Notes under the pieces: generated by a model
What the model saw: the letters and a program-made list of their open reading frames with translations, nothing else
Told to the model about the DNA's origin: nothing
Database searches by the model: none
NCBI RefSeq assembly: GCF_037975245.1
Contig: NC_092583.1
Location: forward strand, 9,710,764-9,774,763
DNA length: 64,000 nucleotides
Direction: 5' to 3'
Source of the DNA: Apostichopus japonicus
Lineage: Eukaryota > Echinodermata > Holothuroidea > Aspidochirotida > Stichopodidae
In this document: piece after piece, positions 10,770 through 22,179 of the stretch
Position numbering within the stretch: the first letter of the stretch is position 1
How the letters are laid out: each line of letters opens with the position of its first letter
Made by a program: the position numbers and the translations under genes

Positions 10770-12770
10770 GTTTTAAGTTTGATGTACGGTTGGTATTTAC
10801 ACTGTATCATGTCATGTTTGATGTGGTGTGAGTTTGTTTTCATTGCAAACTGTTGTTCTTGGTGTCAGAATCTTTTCCTGGTTCCTTCTTGCTAGACACA
10901 ATGTTAGTACATTGTTACAAAGTTGTTTATTAGTTATAATTTTTTTTATATATTATATTTTGCACAAAAAAATATGTAAACATTTATTAATCATTTTTTT
11001 TTTTTTAAATGAAGGATTCCAGATCATGATGATGATTTTTTTCCCCTCCCAAAACTCAGTTTTTCATTTTATCATCATCAATATTTTTTCCAATCAAAAT
11101 CTGATGTGATCTAATTGTTTAATGTTAAAAGATAGTGCAGACTACCCATGCTGAACAGTGTTATCATTACGTACTGTAGGGGAAAAAAGGCTTACTTCAC
11201 ATTTTCAAAATGATGAATCATCTTGAAATTTTGGTTATGGCTATAACTGTCAGAATGAGGTCAGTATCTGCTGCTCTGATATTATTATTATGCAGGTATA
11301 ATTTGTATACAACCTTGCTATGTTAGACTAAGGGTCTTGTTAATTTATAGCTCCCTGCATCTAGCAGTCAAGAACCAGGTTTGTGTGACCACGGGGAGAT
11401 ATTATATTATAAGAATATTTTAAAATAAAATAAAACTGTTAGCAAACTGCTAATCCACTAGAGAGCCTGTGTAAGAGAATGTGTAAAAGTAAGTTAGCCT
11501 GTCCCCCTCCATCTCCCCTTGTCCCCCCCCCTCCCCATCACTCCTCTTCTCACAGCACTCTTCCACCCCTTTTATTCTCCACACCTTCTGTCTTTGTCCT
11601 TCTCCAGTTTATTCCCTACCCCCTTCCCCTACTCCTCTCTTTGTTCCTCCACTGTTTATCTCCTACCTCTCCTCTTCCCCTGTTGCTTTCTTCTCTCCAT
11701 CCCTTTGTGTATGCCATGCTCATTAACCTGTCTGCATTCTGTGTGTTTTGTCCCTTCTGTTACTGTTACTTGTCATTTAGCCTCTGAAGAAGATCCTGCT
11801 AGGATCGAAATTCAGGCACACTTACTTTTACAGAAGAATATTTTAACAAATTCAATGAGAACAAACTACTATTTATCCTATACTGTACATCCCTGTGCCC
11901 ACTTAATTGAGCCTAGGTCCTGGGCTGTAGTCTCCTGACCCCTCTACCCCCCCCCACCTCCCTTTCTCATCAGGCTTGGCTCCCTGGTTCACACAGGATT
12001 CTTGTCGGTGCCTTTACTGTTTGATATTAAATTTGCCAACGCATTCTTCATCTCTGCTTAAGACATGATGAGATTCTTCACCAAGACTTTTTTTTTCTTT
12101 TTTATTGATTAGATTGTCATTCTTGTTTCATCACTCTAAGATTTAATCATTGTCTCTCTAAGATGGATTAAACTCTTTTCGACCTACTTTTTCATGGTCT
12201 GGAACCTCCCGTTAAATTACAGTTCAATACTTGTGCCCTAGTTTTTTTTTGTATGTATTTATTGCCAAACCATTGAGTACTTTTAAATTTCTATAATCAT
12301 TGCTCATCCCCAAAATTTTGCATTATTTAATATTAAAATATTTTCCGAAAACAGACAAGTTCTCACCACATGTATTACAATTTCCAAACATTGTCTGGGA
12401 TAAAATTTGATCATAGTTTTAGATGGCCTATGACATATTGCCTCCTTTTATATGTTCCTGCAGCTCTGCTCGGTTCTGTTGTTGTGATTTCTCTTTGAAT
12501 TTTAATATTGAATGCTGTACTGAAATGTACTTTTATCATGGACATTACTTACAGCATGTAACAGCTAAAATAGCATTCCATGTGCACTTTGTTTAGACTG
12601 TTATAATATCACTTGTGAAATGTCTAAATCTGTGGCTCACTTGATTACAAGGTACTAACTTCTATCTCTTTGTCAGTCTAAGTTGCTTTGAATAGAGAGA
12701 TGGGCTCTTTTATGATGTCAGGGATAAATTTATCTGGTATTCCATCACAAAATCCTACATACATGTATAC
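10770..12770. other. Unannotated spacer, pyrimidine-rich block and hammerhead-like motif
   Basis: No exon was recognised. A strongly pyrimidine-rich block at 11500-11780 creates long but spurious proline- and leucine-rich frames. A CTGAAGAAG hairpin GAAA motif at 11783-11809 is annotated separately. Confidence 0.5.
11783..11809 (+). other. Hammerhead-like motif CTGAAGA-hairpin-GAAA
   Basis: CTGAAGA is followed by A, then GATCC, a TGCTA loop, GGATC and GAAA. The arrangement resembles the hammerhead core (CUGANGA, stem II, GAAA) but has one extra A between the core and the stem. The same variant occurs at 28779-28805. It may be a degenerate ribozyme or the conserved hairpin of a retroelement 3' region, and catalysis cannot be claimed. 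Confidence 0.35.
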
Positions 12771-12774
12771 GATT

Positions 12775-13673
12775 AAATAATAATGATAATACTTATTTAT
12801 CCAGCGCTTTATACCGACGGTCTCTATGTGCTTTACACGAAACCAAATGAGTACAAACGTACAGCATGCTGAGGAGAACAAAAACTAAAAGATACACAAA
12901 AGGATAAAAAAAAATTACAATGTCCAATGAGGGTAGCACACATGAATTTAAGTGAGTTTTTAAGAAGCAGTTAAAACTTGGGTTACATCTCTATGTTCCG
13001 ACGTCTCTATGTTCCGACGTCTCTATGTTCCGACAATACAAAATTATTTTTGGACTCATAATTTTTTTTGACCACCTTTTTTTCGGACCTAACTTTTTTT
13101 AACCAAAATTTGTTTGGACCAAAAATGTTTCGGACCCAACTTTTCCGGACCAAAATTTTTTGGGACCAAAAGTTTGGTGCACAAAAAATTTCGTCCGAAA
13201 ATGGGGGTCCAAAAAATTGGGTCCAAAAAGTTTGGGTCCAAAAAAATTTTGGTTAAAAAAGTTGGATCCGAAAAATGTTGGTCAAAAACAATTATGAGTC
13301 CAAAAATTATTTCGTATTGTCGGAACATAGAGACGTCGGAACATAGAGACGTCGGAACATAGGGATGTCACCAAAACTTGTCTTTGGTAGGGGCATTCGT
13401 AATGTGGGTGGGGAGAGTGTTCAAGAGTTTGGGGGCTGCAAAAAGAATGCTCAGAGTGCGTCTTAGTTTTTAATTTTTTGTGGCTTTTAGGAGAATAGCA
13501 CTGTTAGATCTGAGTGAGCGAGTTGGAATTTGTAAGGTGAGTAAGTTGGAAATATAGTTTGGGGGCACTCTAAGATCTATGAGAAACATTGTTAGCAGCG
13601 TGCCTTTAGAAGTTCCACTAGGTGATATCACTCTCTCTTCCTTTAGAACCGAGCAAGTAGTGGATGGAAGCAA
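12775..13673 (-). pseudogene. LINE (CR1/L2-like) reverse-transcriptase C-terminus and 3' tail, interrupted
   Basis: The minus-strand reading contains, in order, VPPNYISNLL, RSLRSNSAILL, an in-frame stop at 13470-13472, LRRTLSILFAAPKLLNTLP, NAPTKDKF and then LLLKNSLKFMCA. This follows the usual end of CR1/L2-type non-LTR reverse transcriptases (SYIxDLL, RSLRS, FSxxAPKLWNSLP, FKxxLKTxLF). The insertion at 12981-13372 falls between KDKF and LLLKN. Removing it together with one copy of the 8-bp duplication leaves the same reading frame, though with a stop there. The element ends with a GCGCTTTATA-type 3' tail and ATT-rich repeats at about 12775-12850. At least two stops show it is dead. Confidence 0.7.
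12981..13372 (+). mobile_element. Foldback element family B, copy 1
   Basis: A 392-bp near-complete palindrome is flanked on both sides by an exact 8-bp duplication, AAAACTTG (12973-12980 and 13373-13380). The left end reads GGTTACATCTCTATGTTCCG and the right end, reverse complemented, reads GGTGACATCCCTATGTTCCG. Each arm has three 16-bp units TCTCTATGTTCCGACG, followed by degenerate GGACC-A/T-rich repeats that also pair across the centre near GTGCAC (about 13179). It has no credible coding capacity; frames inside it are repetitive translations of the arms. The 8-bp duplication fits hAT, P or similar transposases, but the GGT...ACC ends do not let me choose. It is inserted in a LINE remnant. 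Confidence 0.9.
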
Positions 13674-16600
13674 ATGTGTGTTTTGAGGTGGGAAAAGGGT
13701 GTTGGAGGGACGGATGGGGTAGGGGTGGTTGAGAGCATGCTTTCAATTTCTTCCATATGGTAGGTAGCCACACTACAACGAAGCACACTCAAATACAACC
13801 CTGTATTATAAGTGGCTATATAGTACAGTATATATACATCACAATGTCTAAACATTCTGTAGCAATAGTGTAACTAATTAGTTTGTTTTCCTTTTATAAC
13901 GAGAAGTGGGTTGACCACTTCCTTGGTCAAAGGCAGATAAGTTGTTATCACCATATTAACATTCTGCAAACATCAATTTTTGCAGCTAATTATGAGAGAC
14001 ATAAATGCCCTTCACTTGTCTAGAGCTCCTGAACTTAGGCCTCTTTGACTCCTTGCAGCGTGATCGAAATTGAAGTATAATGGTTGCTTACTGGTACCCT
14101 TATAGAACCTCTTTACCTCTATGATACTAACACCTATTCTAGATGTCAACTGTCTGGTTTTATTACTATTATTATTGTTATTATGATCATTGCTGTTGTT
14201 GCTGTTGAACAGGTGACACTGGTCAAAGAGACAATGTTTTATCCAGCTGTTCAATATGATAAACAAGAAGAGATTCAAGTACCTAGCCCCACCCCCTCCA
14301 TTCCCTCTCTTCCCCCCCCCCTACCTCCAAACTATGTTAAGTTTCATAACTCATCCAAATATCAACCAAAGTTAGCCTGAGTGAACCTTTACCAAACAGT
14401 TCTATTTCTCTCTTGCTACGGAATAAACATGACTTCATTTCTCATGGAATGTTAAATCGCTCTCTCTCTCTCTCTCTCCCCCCCCCCCCCCCCCCCGTCT
14501 ACTGTCCTAGTTTCCAGCATCCCCTACAAATGAAAAAAAAAAAGAAAAAGAACTTCTAAAAGGCAGGAAAATGTAATTTCTATGAGCTTTCTCATCAGGG
14601 AAACCAAAACACCAATCAAACTTTTTTAATGACTCTGCTGGAAAAATTTTGTCTTTTTCCAAAGCGTTTGCCTCCTAACAGAAAGTAGAGCACAAAATGA
14701 CCTGAATTTGATGATATATCTTCAGGGCAATTTGAAAAAGATTTTTTTTTTTTTTTTGCGATAACAGAGGAAAAGTTCAAGCGAACTGGCTGTCTCTTTA
14801 CTTAGAGTTTGATGTCTTCTAGCTGTGTCTGCTTAAAACATCTCTGTCCTACTTTTTAGGCCGATAAATGTCGAGTTGCCATGTCCATAAATCAGTCGGG
14901 ACTCCACAACTACATAGTACTCATATTCGTTATCTTGTTAATGCGTTCACCCCCCCCCCAAGTACATATCAGGGTATTGGCTAGCAAAGATTCATTTCAA
15001 CATTGTTAATAATAATCAGGCATCTGTAGTATGCATACGTGCAGTTGATCGTGATTCTGTAGCTTGGAGTAAAATATCCGGGAATGGTTTCCATTTTATT
15101 AGTGCTTACGTTTAATGACTTTCAAGTGTTCTGTTCCCCCCCACCCCCAAAAAAAATACGAATATAGAAATTTGCATGGTGGGAATAACTGCTCATTCAT
15201 TTTTGCCTTTGACCCCTTTTGTTCTTCACAAATTTAGAAGGTGACAAATCAATGTTACATTGTCAAATTTGTGAGTTTATCCAAAAATTAGCAGCATATC
15301 TGTAAGAGCTAATTTATCATTTTTCAAAATTTAAAAACATTTAGAACTGGAAAAGATTGAGATTTTACAGATTAAATGAAAATTGATCTATTTACAATTA
15401 TAAAGTGACATATATGAGGACTTAGTCATTCTCATTGAAAAAAGAAAAGACCAAATATATGTAAGATTTGACCCCACGCCTAATAGTTCATGCCCAGACA
15501 AAGTAAATGGTACGGGCTTTTTGTACTCCATAGTGTCGGTAAATATTTGCCATGTTCACACAATTTGTACACAAATGACCTTTTGACTCGAACTCAAAAA
15601 CTGATTTGGCTTTAACACTTGTTGATGTCTGAAACCATAACAGTGTCAATCTATTTTTCTCAACTTTTCTTGAACCTAGGTTGAGGATTTAACTAGCTGG
15701 TAAACTCTTCCATTATAATCAAAGTGCCTTGGAAAACACATAAATTTGTCTCACACTGTATTATTTGCTCTTCTCTGTGCCTACTATTTTGTATTTTTCC
15801 GGTACATTTCACGTCGAGGAAGCTAGGTAGTCCTGATAGTGTCTGCTTTCCTTTGAAAATAGCTTTTTGAGTCGATTGCAGAAAAAAAACCAATTCGGAT
15901 AGTGACATGAGAACATGAAAATTTGCATGTTTACACGTGATTAATAATATAATCATAATAGTATGAAAATATTGAGGATCGATTGGATTCCTCAACTACT
16001 AGCTGATTTACCCCTTCATTTGGGTGAAAAAAAATCAAAATTACTTCATTTGGAGTCATACTAAATCAGGTTTGGCTAATTTGCTGATCAAAATATGAAA
16101 ACAAAAAACTGCATTTAAGTCAACTGGGAAAATAGATTGGGAAAGTGTACAGTACATTTCTGAAACTTAATTGATATATGGATATATATCCAAAAATGGA
16201 TGTCTAGTATTAATATAGAATCTGTAAATTTGAGTTCAGATGTTGAATTGGAAGCCACCCGATGTGTAAGTTGTAATCCATGTAAGCCCTTTGCGGTTTT
16301 CTCCCAACGTTTGTGGTTGCTTAAGGGTTGTCGTAAAAATAACTGCCGATTATTATTATTATTATTATTATCATTGAAAGGTGATCTAAATATACATGAA
16401 GAGCCTGACATTTTGTTTTGATTTGCCATGTGCACTGCTGAAGGGGTCAAAAGAAGAAACCCCTCTTACCTGGAAGAGGAACTTGGTTTTATCGGATGAT
16501 TTACTTGGGATTATTATGAAAAGTCTTTCGTTACTCTCCCTTGGATGACCGTAAGGATCTAGGTTGGATTTCCTGAAGTGAAGTTTTAGTCATCTAGGCC

Positions 16601-17054
16601 CACAGCTAGAGGCAAGAAAAAAAAAACAACTTTTATGGAATAAAAATAAAAGTAAAATGTAAGAATTGAACACATTATCCTGCTTCAAGCATACATATGA
16701 GGTGAAAAAAAATCTTGTTTATTAAAGTAGCAAGCATGTGGCTCATGTCATAGTGTGTTGTTGTTTACAGACTATTGTGGTCTTAAAAATATTAAAAGAA
16801 GGAGAGATTCTTCGATGTACCTGTGTATGTACCATAAGCATAAATTATGGATATTGCAGATTCCATCTTTATAGCTGGGCCAAAGCCAAAATTGGTCATC
16901 CTCAAATCCCAAAAGTAAAGTTATTTCTGTGGGAGAAATTTATTTTGGGCTCATGGCAGTACTAATTTTCACTTCAGAATAAAATAAAAAAAACCTGAAA
17001 AATTTTGTTATCAGTGACATAGAGGTCGTTGAAATCTAAAAAGATGCACACTAG
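13674..17054. other. Unannotated spacer with simple repeats
   Basis: No exon was recognised. Contents include a (CT)n followed by a C-run at 14458-14497, an A-rich run near 14530-14560, and an ATT-type trinucleotide run at 16349-16370. Frames at 15693-15995 and 16115-16450 show no family similarity that I recognise. Confidence 0.5.
14458..14497 (+). repeat. (CT)n/(C)n simple repeat
   Basis: About ten CT dinucleotides run directly into about twenty C residues. Confidence 0.9.
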
Positions 17055-17559
17055 GTGCGAGGGACGGAATTTAGTCTTATTGACCTAGCTGAAAAAAAGG
17101 ATGGGTGAGGTAAATTTGGTTTCTGTAATTTGATGTTCATCTCTAGTGCAAATTATTCATTGGAAAAGTTTTGAATTTTTTTTTAATAAAAATGAAGAAA
17201 AATAGGAAAAAACGGTTCAAAATTCCGTCCCTCGCATTTTTTGACACAATTTTTTTTTTTGAGAGAGAGGAAATAGTACAGTATGCATAAAAATCTGCAA
17301 AGTATCAACTATCAGTGACTTGAACATCTGTAGTGATGAAAGAAACTGAACAAAAATATGAATGGTGCATTATGGGTAATCAACATTTTCGCGAGGGACG
17401 GAATTCAGTGCGAGGGACGGAATTCTGTTACAGTTTGGTGCTACACGTCTGTAGTCCTAATCTGTTGCTAATAGAAATAGTTGGCAGAACATACATGTAA
17501 ATTTCAACGACACAACTATAGCAGAATTCGACAGCATGCTGAACTTGCAAAGTTGAAGA

Positions 17560-18648
17560 AGGCACTTCCAGGAACAAACAGTGCTATCTATCATCCAAGT
17601 GGACTTCAGCGAGAACTACAGTATGCTAACAACTAAAAGAATGAAATACAGTCGGCATACTTTGGCCACGAGAATTTCACATTGCACAGTTTGTGCATGG
17701 TACGCTGAAGGTGAGGAAGGTGAAGTGCAAAACCTTCTGTGTCATCAGTGATTATATGTCACATGACAAGTTCTAAGCTTTGCACTTCAATAAAGCTATC
17801 ATTGAAAAGGTCCAACAATTTGTCCATTTCTGGATTAGAGGTTCAATTTTGGTCCGATGGCTTTGCTAGTTTAAATCAAAATATTGCTTTTACTTCCTTG
17901 CCACCCAGTACCCATGTGACATTCCAATAACATGGAGTTATTGTGAATCTCACCATGGGAAGGGCCCAGTAGATGGGGGTGGGGGGAAAGATAAAATCAA
18001 ATGTGTACTGTGATGTCAAAGCAGGTAAAACTTCTCATCTCTAGTGCCAAGCAGTTTGCAGAATATGCCAACATAGAGTGAATGCAACAGATACATTCTA
18101 TGTAGCTGCATATGGCATAACCGTGCCTAGGCTTCTATGCCAGACAAGGTACCTGAAGTACCAGGTACACACAAGGTCCATTTTATTGACCGTACATGCA
18201 GTAATGGTAAGAGCAAACTGACTTTCTTCCTACAGAGTCAGTTTTGTGAACCAGTTGAAGAGATGCTCAGGGAGCAGTTGTATGACTTAAATGATGGAGT
18301 TGAAAGTCAGGTAGTCGTGAGCTATGATCAGGAACCAGATCCTAATCTGAATAAAGTGGAAAACAGTGGTCAGGTTGAGTAGAATGGGGATCAAGATCAA
18401 ATTGGTAGTCAGCTGGTTAACAATGATCAGTTACCATGGAAAGTGGTGGGTGGGTGGGTGATACAGTAGTTGAGTATAATGGTCAGTTGTATCCAGGAGA
18501 GGTGGAAAACATAATTGTCAGTAATTCACAGGTTAATGCCATGGCAAAAACAGGGAAGTATTGGAAGTGGCCAGAAGCAAAAGACCTTCTGTGGTATTCA
18601 AGGGATATGGTGAAAGGAAATATAGCCCCTGTTCTCCCTGTATGCTGA
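17560..18648 (+). pseudogene. Broken transposase-like gene inside the 17055-19785 element
   Basis: Conserved-looking blocks appear in order but in changing frames: QSAYFGHENFTLH near 17650, CVISDYMSHDK near 17740, VQFWSDGFASLNQNIAFTSL at about 17843-17902, ITWSYCESHHGKGPVDGGGG just after a frame change near 17928, VPGTHKVHFIDRT near 18150, and a C-terminal VEYNGQLYPGEV and GKYWKWPEAKDLLWY at 18436-18648. A WSDG...FTSL...HHGKGPxDGxGG series is a pattern I recall from a broad group of metazoan transposon proteins, with D and H residues that could be catalytic. I do not know the superfamily name with certainty. Several frameshifts and stops, including TGA near 18018, show the gene is dead. Confidence 0.6.
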
Positions 18649-19630
18649 ACCAGAGACCATTATTTGTGTAATGAATTGTAAGCATTCATATCAATTTGTT
18701 GCACTATGGTGAGCTGTTTGTTGATTTCCAAATCTACATCATATCCAAGAGTTTGACATGTTAATGTTCCAATTTATATTGAATTGCATTTGATGTATGT
18801 TGTGTACAATAGTTCATTTTTCTTGTTAATGACAACTTAATGAGTTAACATCATGATGGGGGAAGAAGTTTTTAACTCTTTCATATGCTGTTTGGATCCG
18901 AATCTAAGCAGAGTTTTGTTAATGAATATGTGAATTGTCAATTTGAATTACAATGGTGACTTTGTTTCCTTGTATAAAGTATAAATGTTGAATTTGTACA
19001 GTAAATTAGTTTTCAGTTTCCAAATTTAAAAATTATATATTGTCCCACACTGTTGTATACACCTACAATATAAAGGTGGAAAATAGATTTAGTATTTGTG
19101 TTTGGTTTAAGATTCCTCATTTCGGGGAAGTGGTGGATGGAGGTGACTTAATTATTATTCACCAAGGCATTTGAGTGGTGAGTGATGGAATGAATTTCAA
19201 TTTTGATTCCAATTTACCTACATTTCACCAATCATCCCATCACCACCCCTTCACCCCCATCTGTTCCTTGAATGTGTGTTCATTAATTGGATTGTGTAAT
19301 TTGTGATAATATTCCCACTGCTTGTGGGAGCTTGGCAATGACAAACAGAATTTACAACAGCTTTTTCTCTAATTAATCAACATAAACAGCAATTCCGTCC
19401 CTCGCATTCCGTCCCTCGCACTGACTTTTTTTGTGAAATTAAACCGTAACCTAATTTAGCTATGAGATTTTTAAAACACATTTCAGTTAATATCAGAAGA
19501 GTAATTGATCTTGTTATAAATGGTATGACTGGATATAGATTCCTCCTAAATTTGATAATAATACGTCAAATGTTTGGAGTGCATGCACACCCAGTTTTTA
19601 TCATTCCGTCCCTCGCGCCAATTAATGTTC

Positions 19631-19644
19631 GTTGCTATGGCAAC
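19631..19644 (+). promoter_or_regulatory. RFX X-box-like palindrome
   Basis: GTTGCTATGGCAAC is a full-length X-box type site: GTTGC and GGCAAC half-sites with an AT spacer. It lies inside the right subterminal region of the decayed transposon. Binding is not shown. Confidence 0.4.
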
Positions 19645-19785
19645 ATGTTAAATTTTGAAAATGTTTCAATTGTTTTATTATGTTGTATGTTACTCTCTTT
19701 ATTTAACCTACTACTGGATTTTTCATATTTCACTACTGTTGAGCTGGAATATATGGAAACGTTTATCAAATTCCGTCCCTCGCAC

Positions 19786-21690
19786 TTACGGAGGTTTTGG
19801 CTTTGGCCGCTCTGGCAATGTTTATTTTCATAGTAACGAGGTAACATATATATATATATAGGTCTTCTAATGTTAACATTGTATCTCATGATATACCTTC
19901 CTCCGTTAAGCCAGGATTTGGTCTCTAATACCCCTGCTGGTATTTAACCACATGGTCGTTACTTTTAACTTCAAGATTTCTCTCCCCTCATTTGGGGATT
20001 AAATCTATTAAATGCAGCCACCATGGGTATAACGGTGCATTCTTGAGACAAAGAGGATCTCACAGTCACACAGCATTACAGATAATGGTGGGTATGGGAG
20101 ACAACATCAACAACATGTACATGTGAGCCAAAAAAATAGAAACGAGTTTAGGCACGCTTTATCAGATTCTGTGTAACATAGATCTCTGTTATCGATGCAT
20201 GAAATTTGAGACAAGTTGTTTGTTTAATGTGTAATATAGAATGGGGTTTCTAGAACACATGTACACTTTAGTACTCTCTTGCCACCTCACAAGGGGGTTG
20301 CCAACGTAGTTTATTCGCTTCGATTGACAATCATGTAATGTAATTGCCGAAATTAGGCATTGATTAGCTTTTCCTCAAATCCAGGTCATTTCCTTACACC
20401 CTAAGTTCTGATTTTTGTTGTTGAAATATATATATATTTTTTTAAAGCTAAATACAATGGTACTGAAATTTGGTACAGCCAGCATGCTTCTTCATACCTA
20501 GTGCAAATACTGCAGGGGTCACTATTCTTCGATTGACCCATTTTTCGGGTGGCAGCCTCAATTGCCCTCGCACTACTTGTATTATAACCTGACATCCTCT
20601 TTCGCTGCTATTTACGTTTTTTTTTTCTAGTCTCTGGCTTTGTGCTTTTGGCCTCTGGAGCCTGTTGGCAAGATCAGCCCTAACCTACATCCAGGTGAAT
20701 AATGAATGATCGGGTCAGGTGGGAATATCTCAATAAGTCCAAATTGCCTTTGGAAGAATTGCTGGAGAGAAAACCAAACAACATCAGAGTGACATTCTCG
20801 TTAATTTTCCCCGTGTAATTAAATCATGATTAGAATAAGTTTTGTGTCTGATTGGGGAGTTTTCTCTGTTTGGGTAGAAGGTGAACTACGTCAGTAGGAG
20901 ACTTATTTTTAGGAAGCTGATTTTGTGCTTGAAACTAATCCATAAATGTAATACATGATTGTAATCCATTCACAATTCTCAAGAGCCACTCCAGTATTTA
21001 TTGCACATGTATATATGTATGTCTAACAAAATGTGAGCTAAACTAAGAAAGGTGCATCGAGCTTTGGCTGAAAAAAATACAGATCATATTTCACACTGTA
21101 GACTGATATAGTGCTAATTCTGTTGTTTACGTGCTAACATTCAGAAAGCGTACAGATCTGTAATGCTTTCATATTGTAATGTTCTCACATGGGCCAAAAG
21201 GATACTAATGTTATAGGGAGGTGGATTTTGTGTGAATATGTGGGTATGGGGGTGGGCTAGGGGGTGGTAGAGGGTTCATCTAGTCATAAGAAAATGATTA
21301 GTAACATAAAACTAGCATTGGATTGTAGTCACTGTATTTGGACCAATGGATTTTAAAGCCTTGAAGCTAAACAGTGATAAGTGACTAGTGTTACAGGGAG
21401 GGTGGAGGTGTGTGTGTGAGGAGGGGGGTCATAATGTTATGAGAAAAAAATTATTATAGCTATGGCATTGAATAGCAGTAGTGACTGTAGTTGGACCAAT
21501 TTGTTTAGCCTGTAGATAAAACCAATGTGATGCTAATGTATGAGGATCACTGTCATGAGTAGCCTATGCAAGTTCTAATTAGGGAATTCACAGCATTAGT
21601 ATAATCGTAGACTTATAGTTTCCCCATGCACACTTGAAAGGTCAGCAGTAAGCTATACATACCCCTCTAAAAATTTACACTTGCTGAAAG
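19786..21690. other. Spacer without a recognisable gene
   Basis: No exon or element boundary was recognised apart from short TA runs near 19848-19860 and 20426-20436. G-rich stretches lie near 21240-21270 and 21395-21430. Confidence 0.5.
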
Positions 21691-22171
21691 GGTTATATCT
21701 CTATGTTCTGATGTATCCATGATCCGACGTCTCCATGTTCCGACGTCTCTATGTTCCGACAATTTTTTTGGACTCTAATTTTTTTTGACCAAAATTTTTA
21801 ACCAACACGTTACGGACCAAATATTTTCGGACCAAAATTCTTTTGGACCAAAATATTTTTATGACCCTAATTGTTTTTTTTAAAATTTTTTTTGACCAAA
21901 ATTTTTTAGGACAAGCACTATTTGGGTCATAACAAACTTTGGGCCCTTTTTTTTCAGGTCAGAAAAATGTGGGTCCAAAAAAATTGATTCCACAAATAAA
22001 ATTGGGTCCCAACAAATTTGGGTCCAAAAAAATTGAGTCCCCCCCAAAAATTAGGTCAGAAAAAATTTTGGTCCAAAAAAATTATAGAGTCCCCAAAAAA
22101 TTTCGGAACATAGAGAGGTCGGAACATAGAGACGTCGGAACCTAGAGACATCGGAACATAGGGATGTCACC
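21691..22171 (+). mobile_element. Foldback element family B, copy 2
   Basis: This 481-bp copy has the same ends as the one at 12981: the left end is GGTTATATCTCTATGTTC and the right end, reverse complemented, is GGTGACATCCCTATGTTCCG. It is flanked by an exact 8-bp duplication, GCTGAAAG (21683-21690 and 22172-22179). Here each arm has four, not three, 16-bp TCTCTATGTTCCGACG-type units, with more substitutions. The centre is again built of degenerate GACCAAAATTTTT repeats on the left and their complements on the right. The different duplication shows independent insertion, and the extra unit shows that the array length varies within the family. Confidence 0.9.
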
Positions 22172-22179
22172 GCTGAAAG

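Larger units (their letters stand above)
17055..19785 (+). mobile_element. Decayed DNA transposon with 14-bp subterminal repeats
   Basis: The 2731-bp segment begins GTGCGAGGGACGGAATT and ends AATTCCGTCCCTCGCAC, perfect 17-bp inverted termini. The core ATTCCGTCCCTCGC occurs eight times: 17057-17070 (-), 17222-17235 (+), 17391-17404 (-), 17410-17423 (-), 19392-19405 (+), 19406-19419 (+), 19603-19616 (+) and 19770-19783 (+). Four copies lie in each terminal ~400 bp, and a close pair sits about 340-380 bp from each end. The interior carries a broken transposase-like gene (17560-18648). No target duplication is evident next to the termini (left flank CACTAG, right flank TTACGG). The layout suggests transposase binding sites clustered near the ends of an autonomous element; the superfamily is not assigned. 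Confidence 0.75.

Noticed and set aside
11479-11938. Two long plus-strand frames of 102 and 139 residues
   Set aside because: They follow a pyrimidine-rich tract and are composed of proline, leucine and serine with no family match.
13068-13362. Lysine/phenylalanine-rich peptides such as GPKFFGTKS repeats
   Set aside because: They lie wholly inside the foldback arms and arise from GGACC-A/T repeats on both strands.
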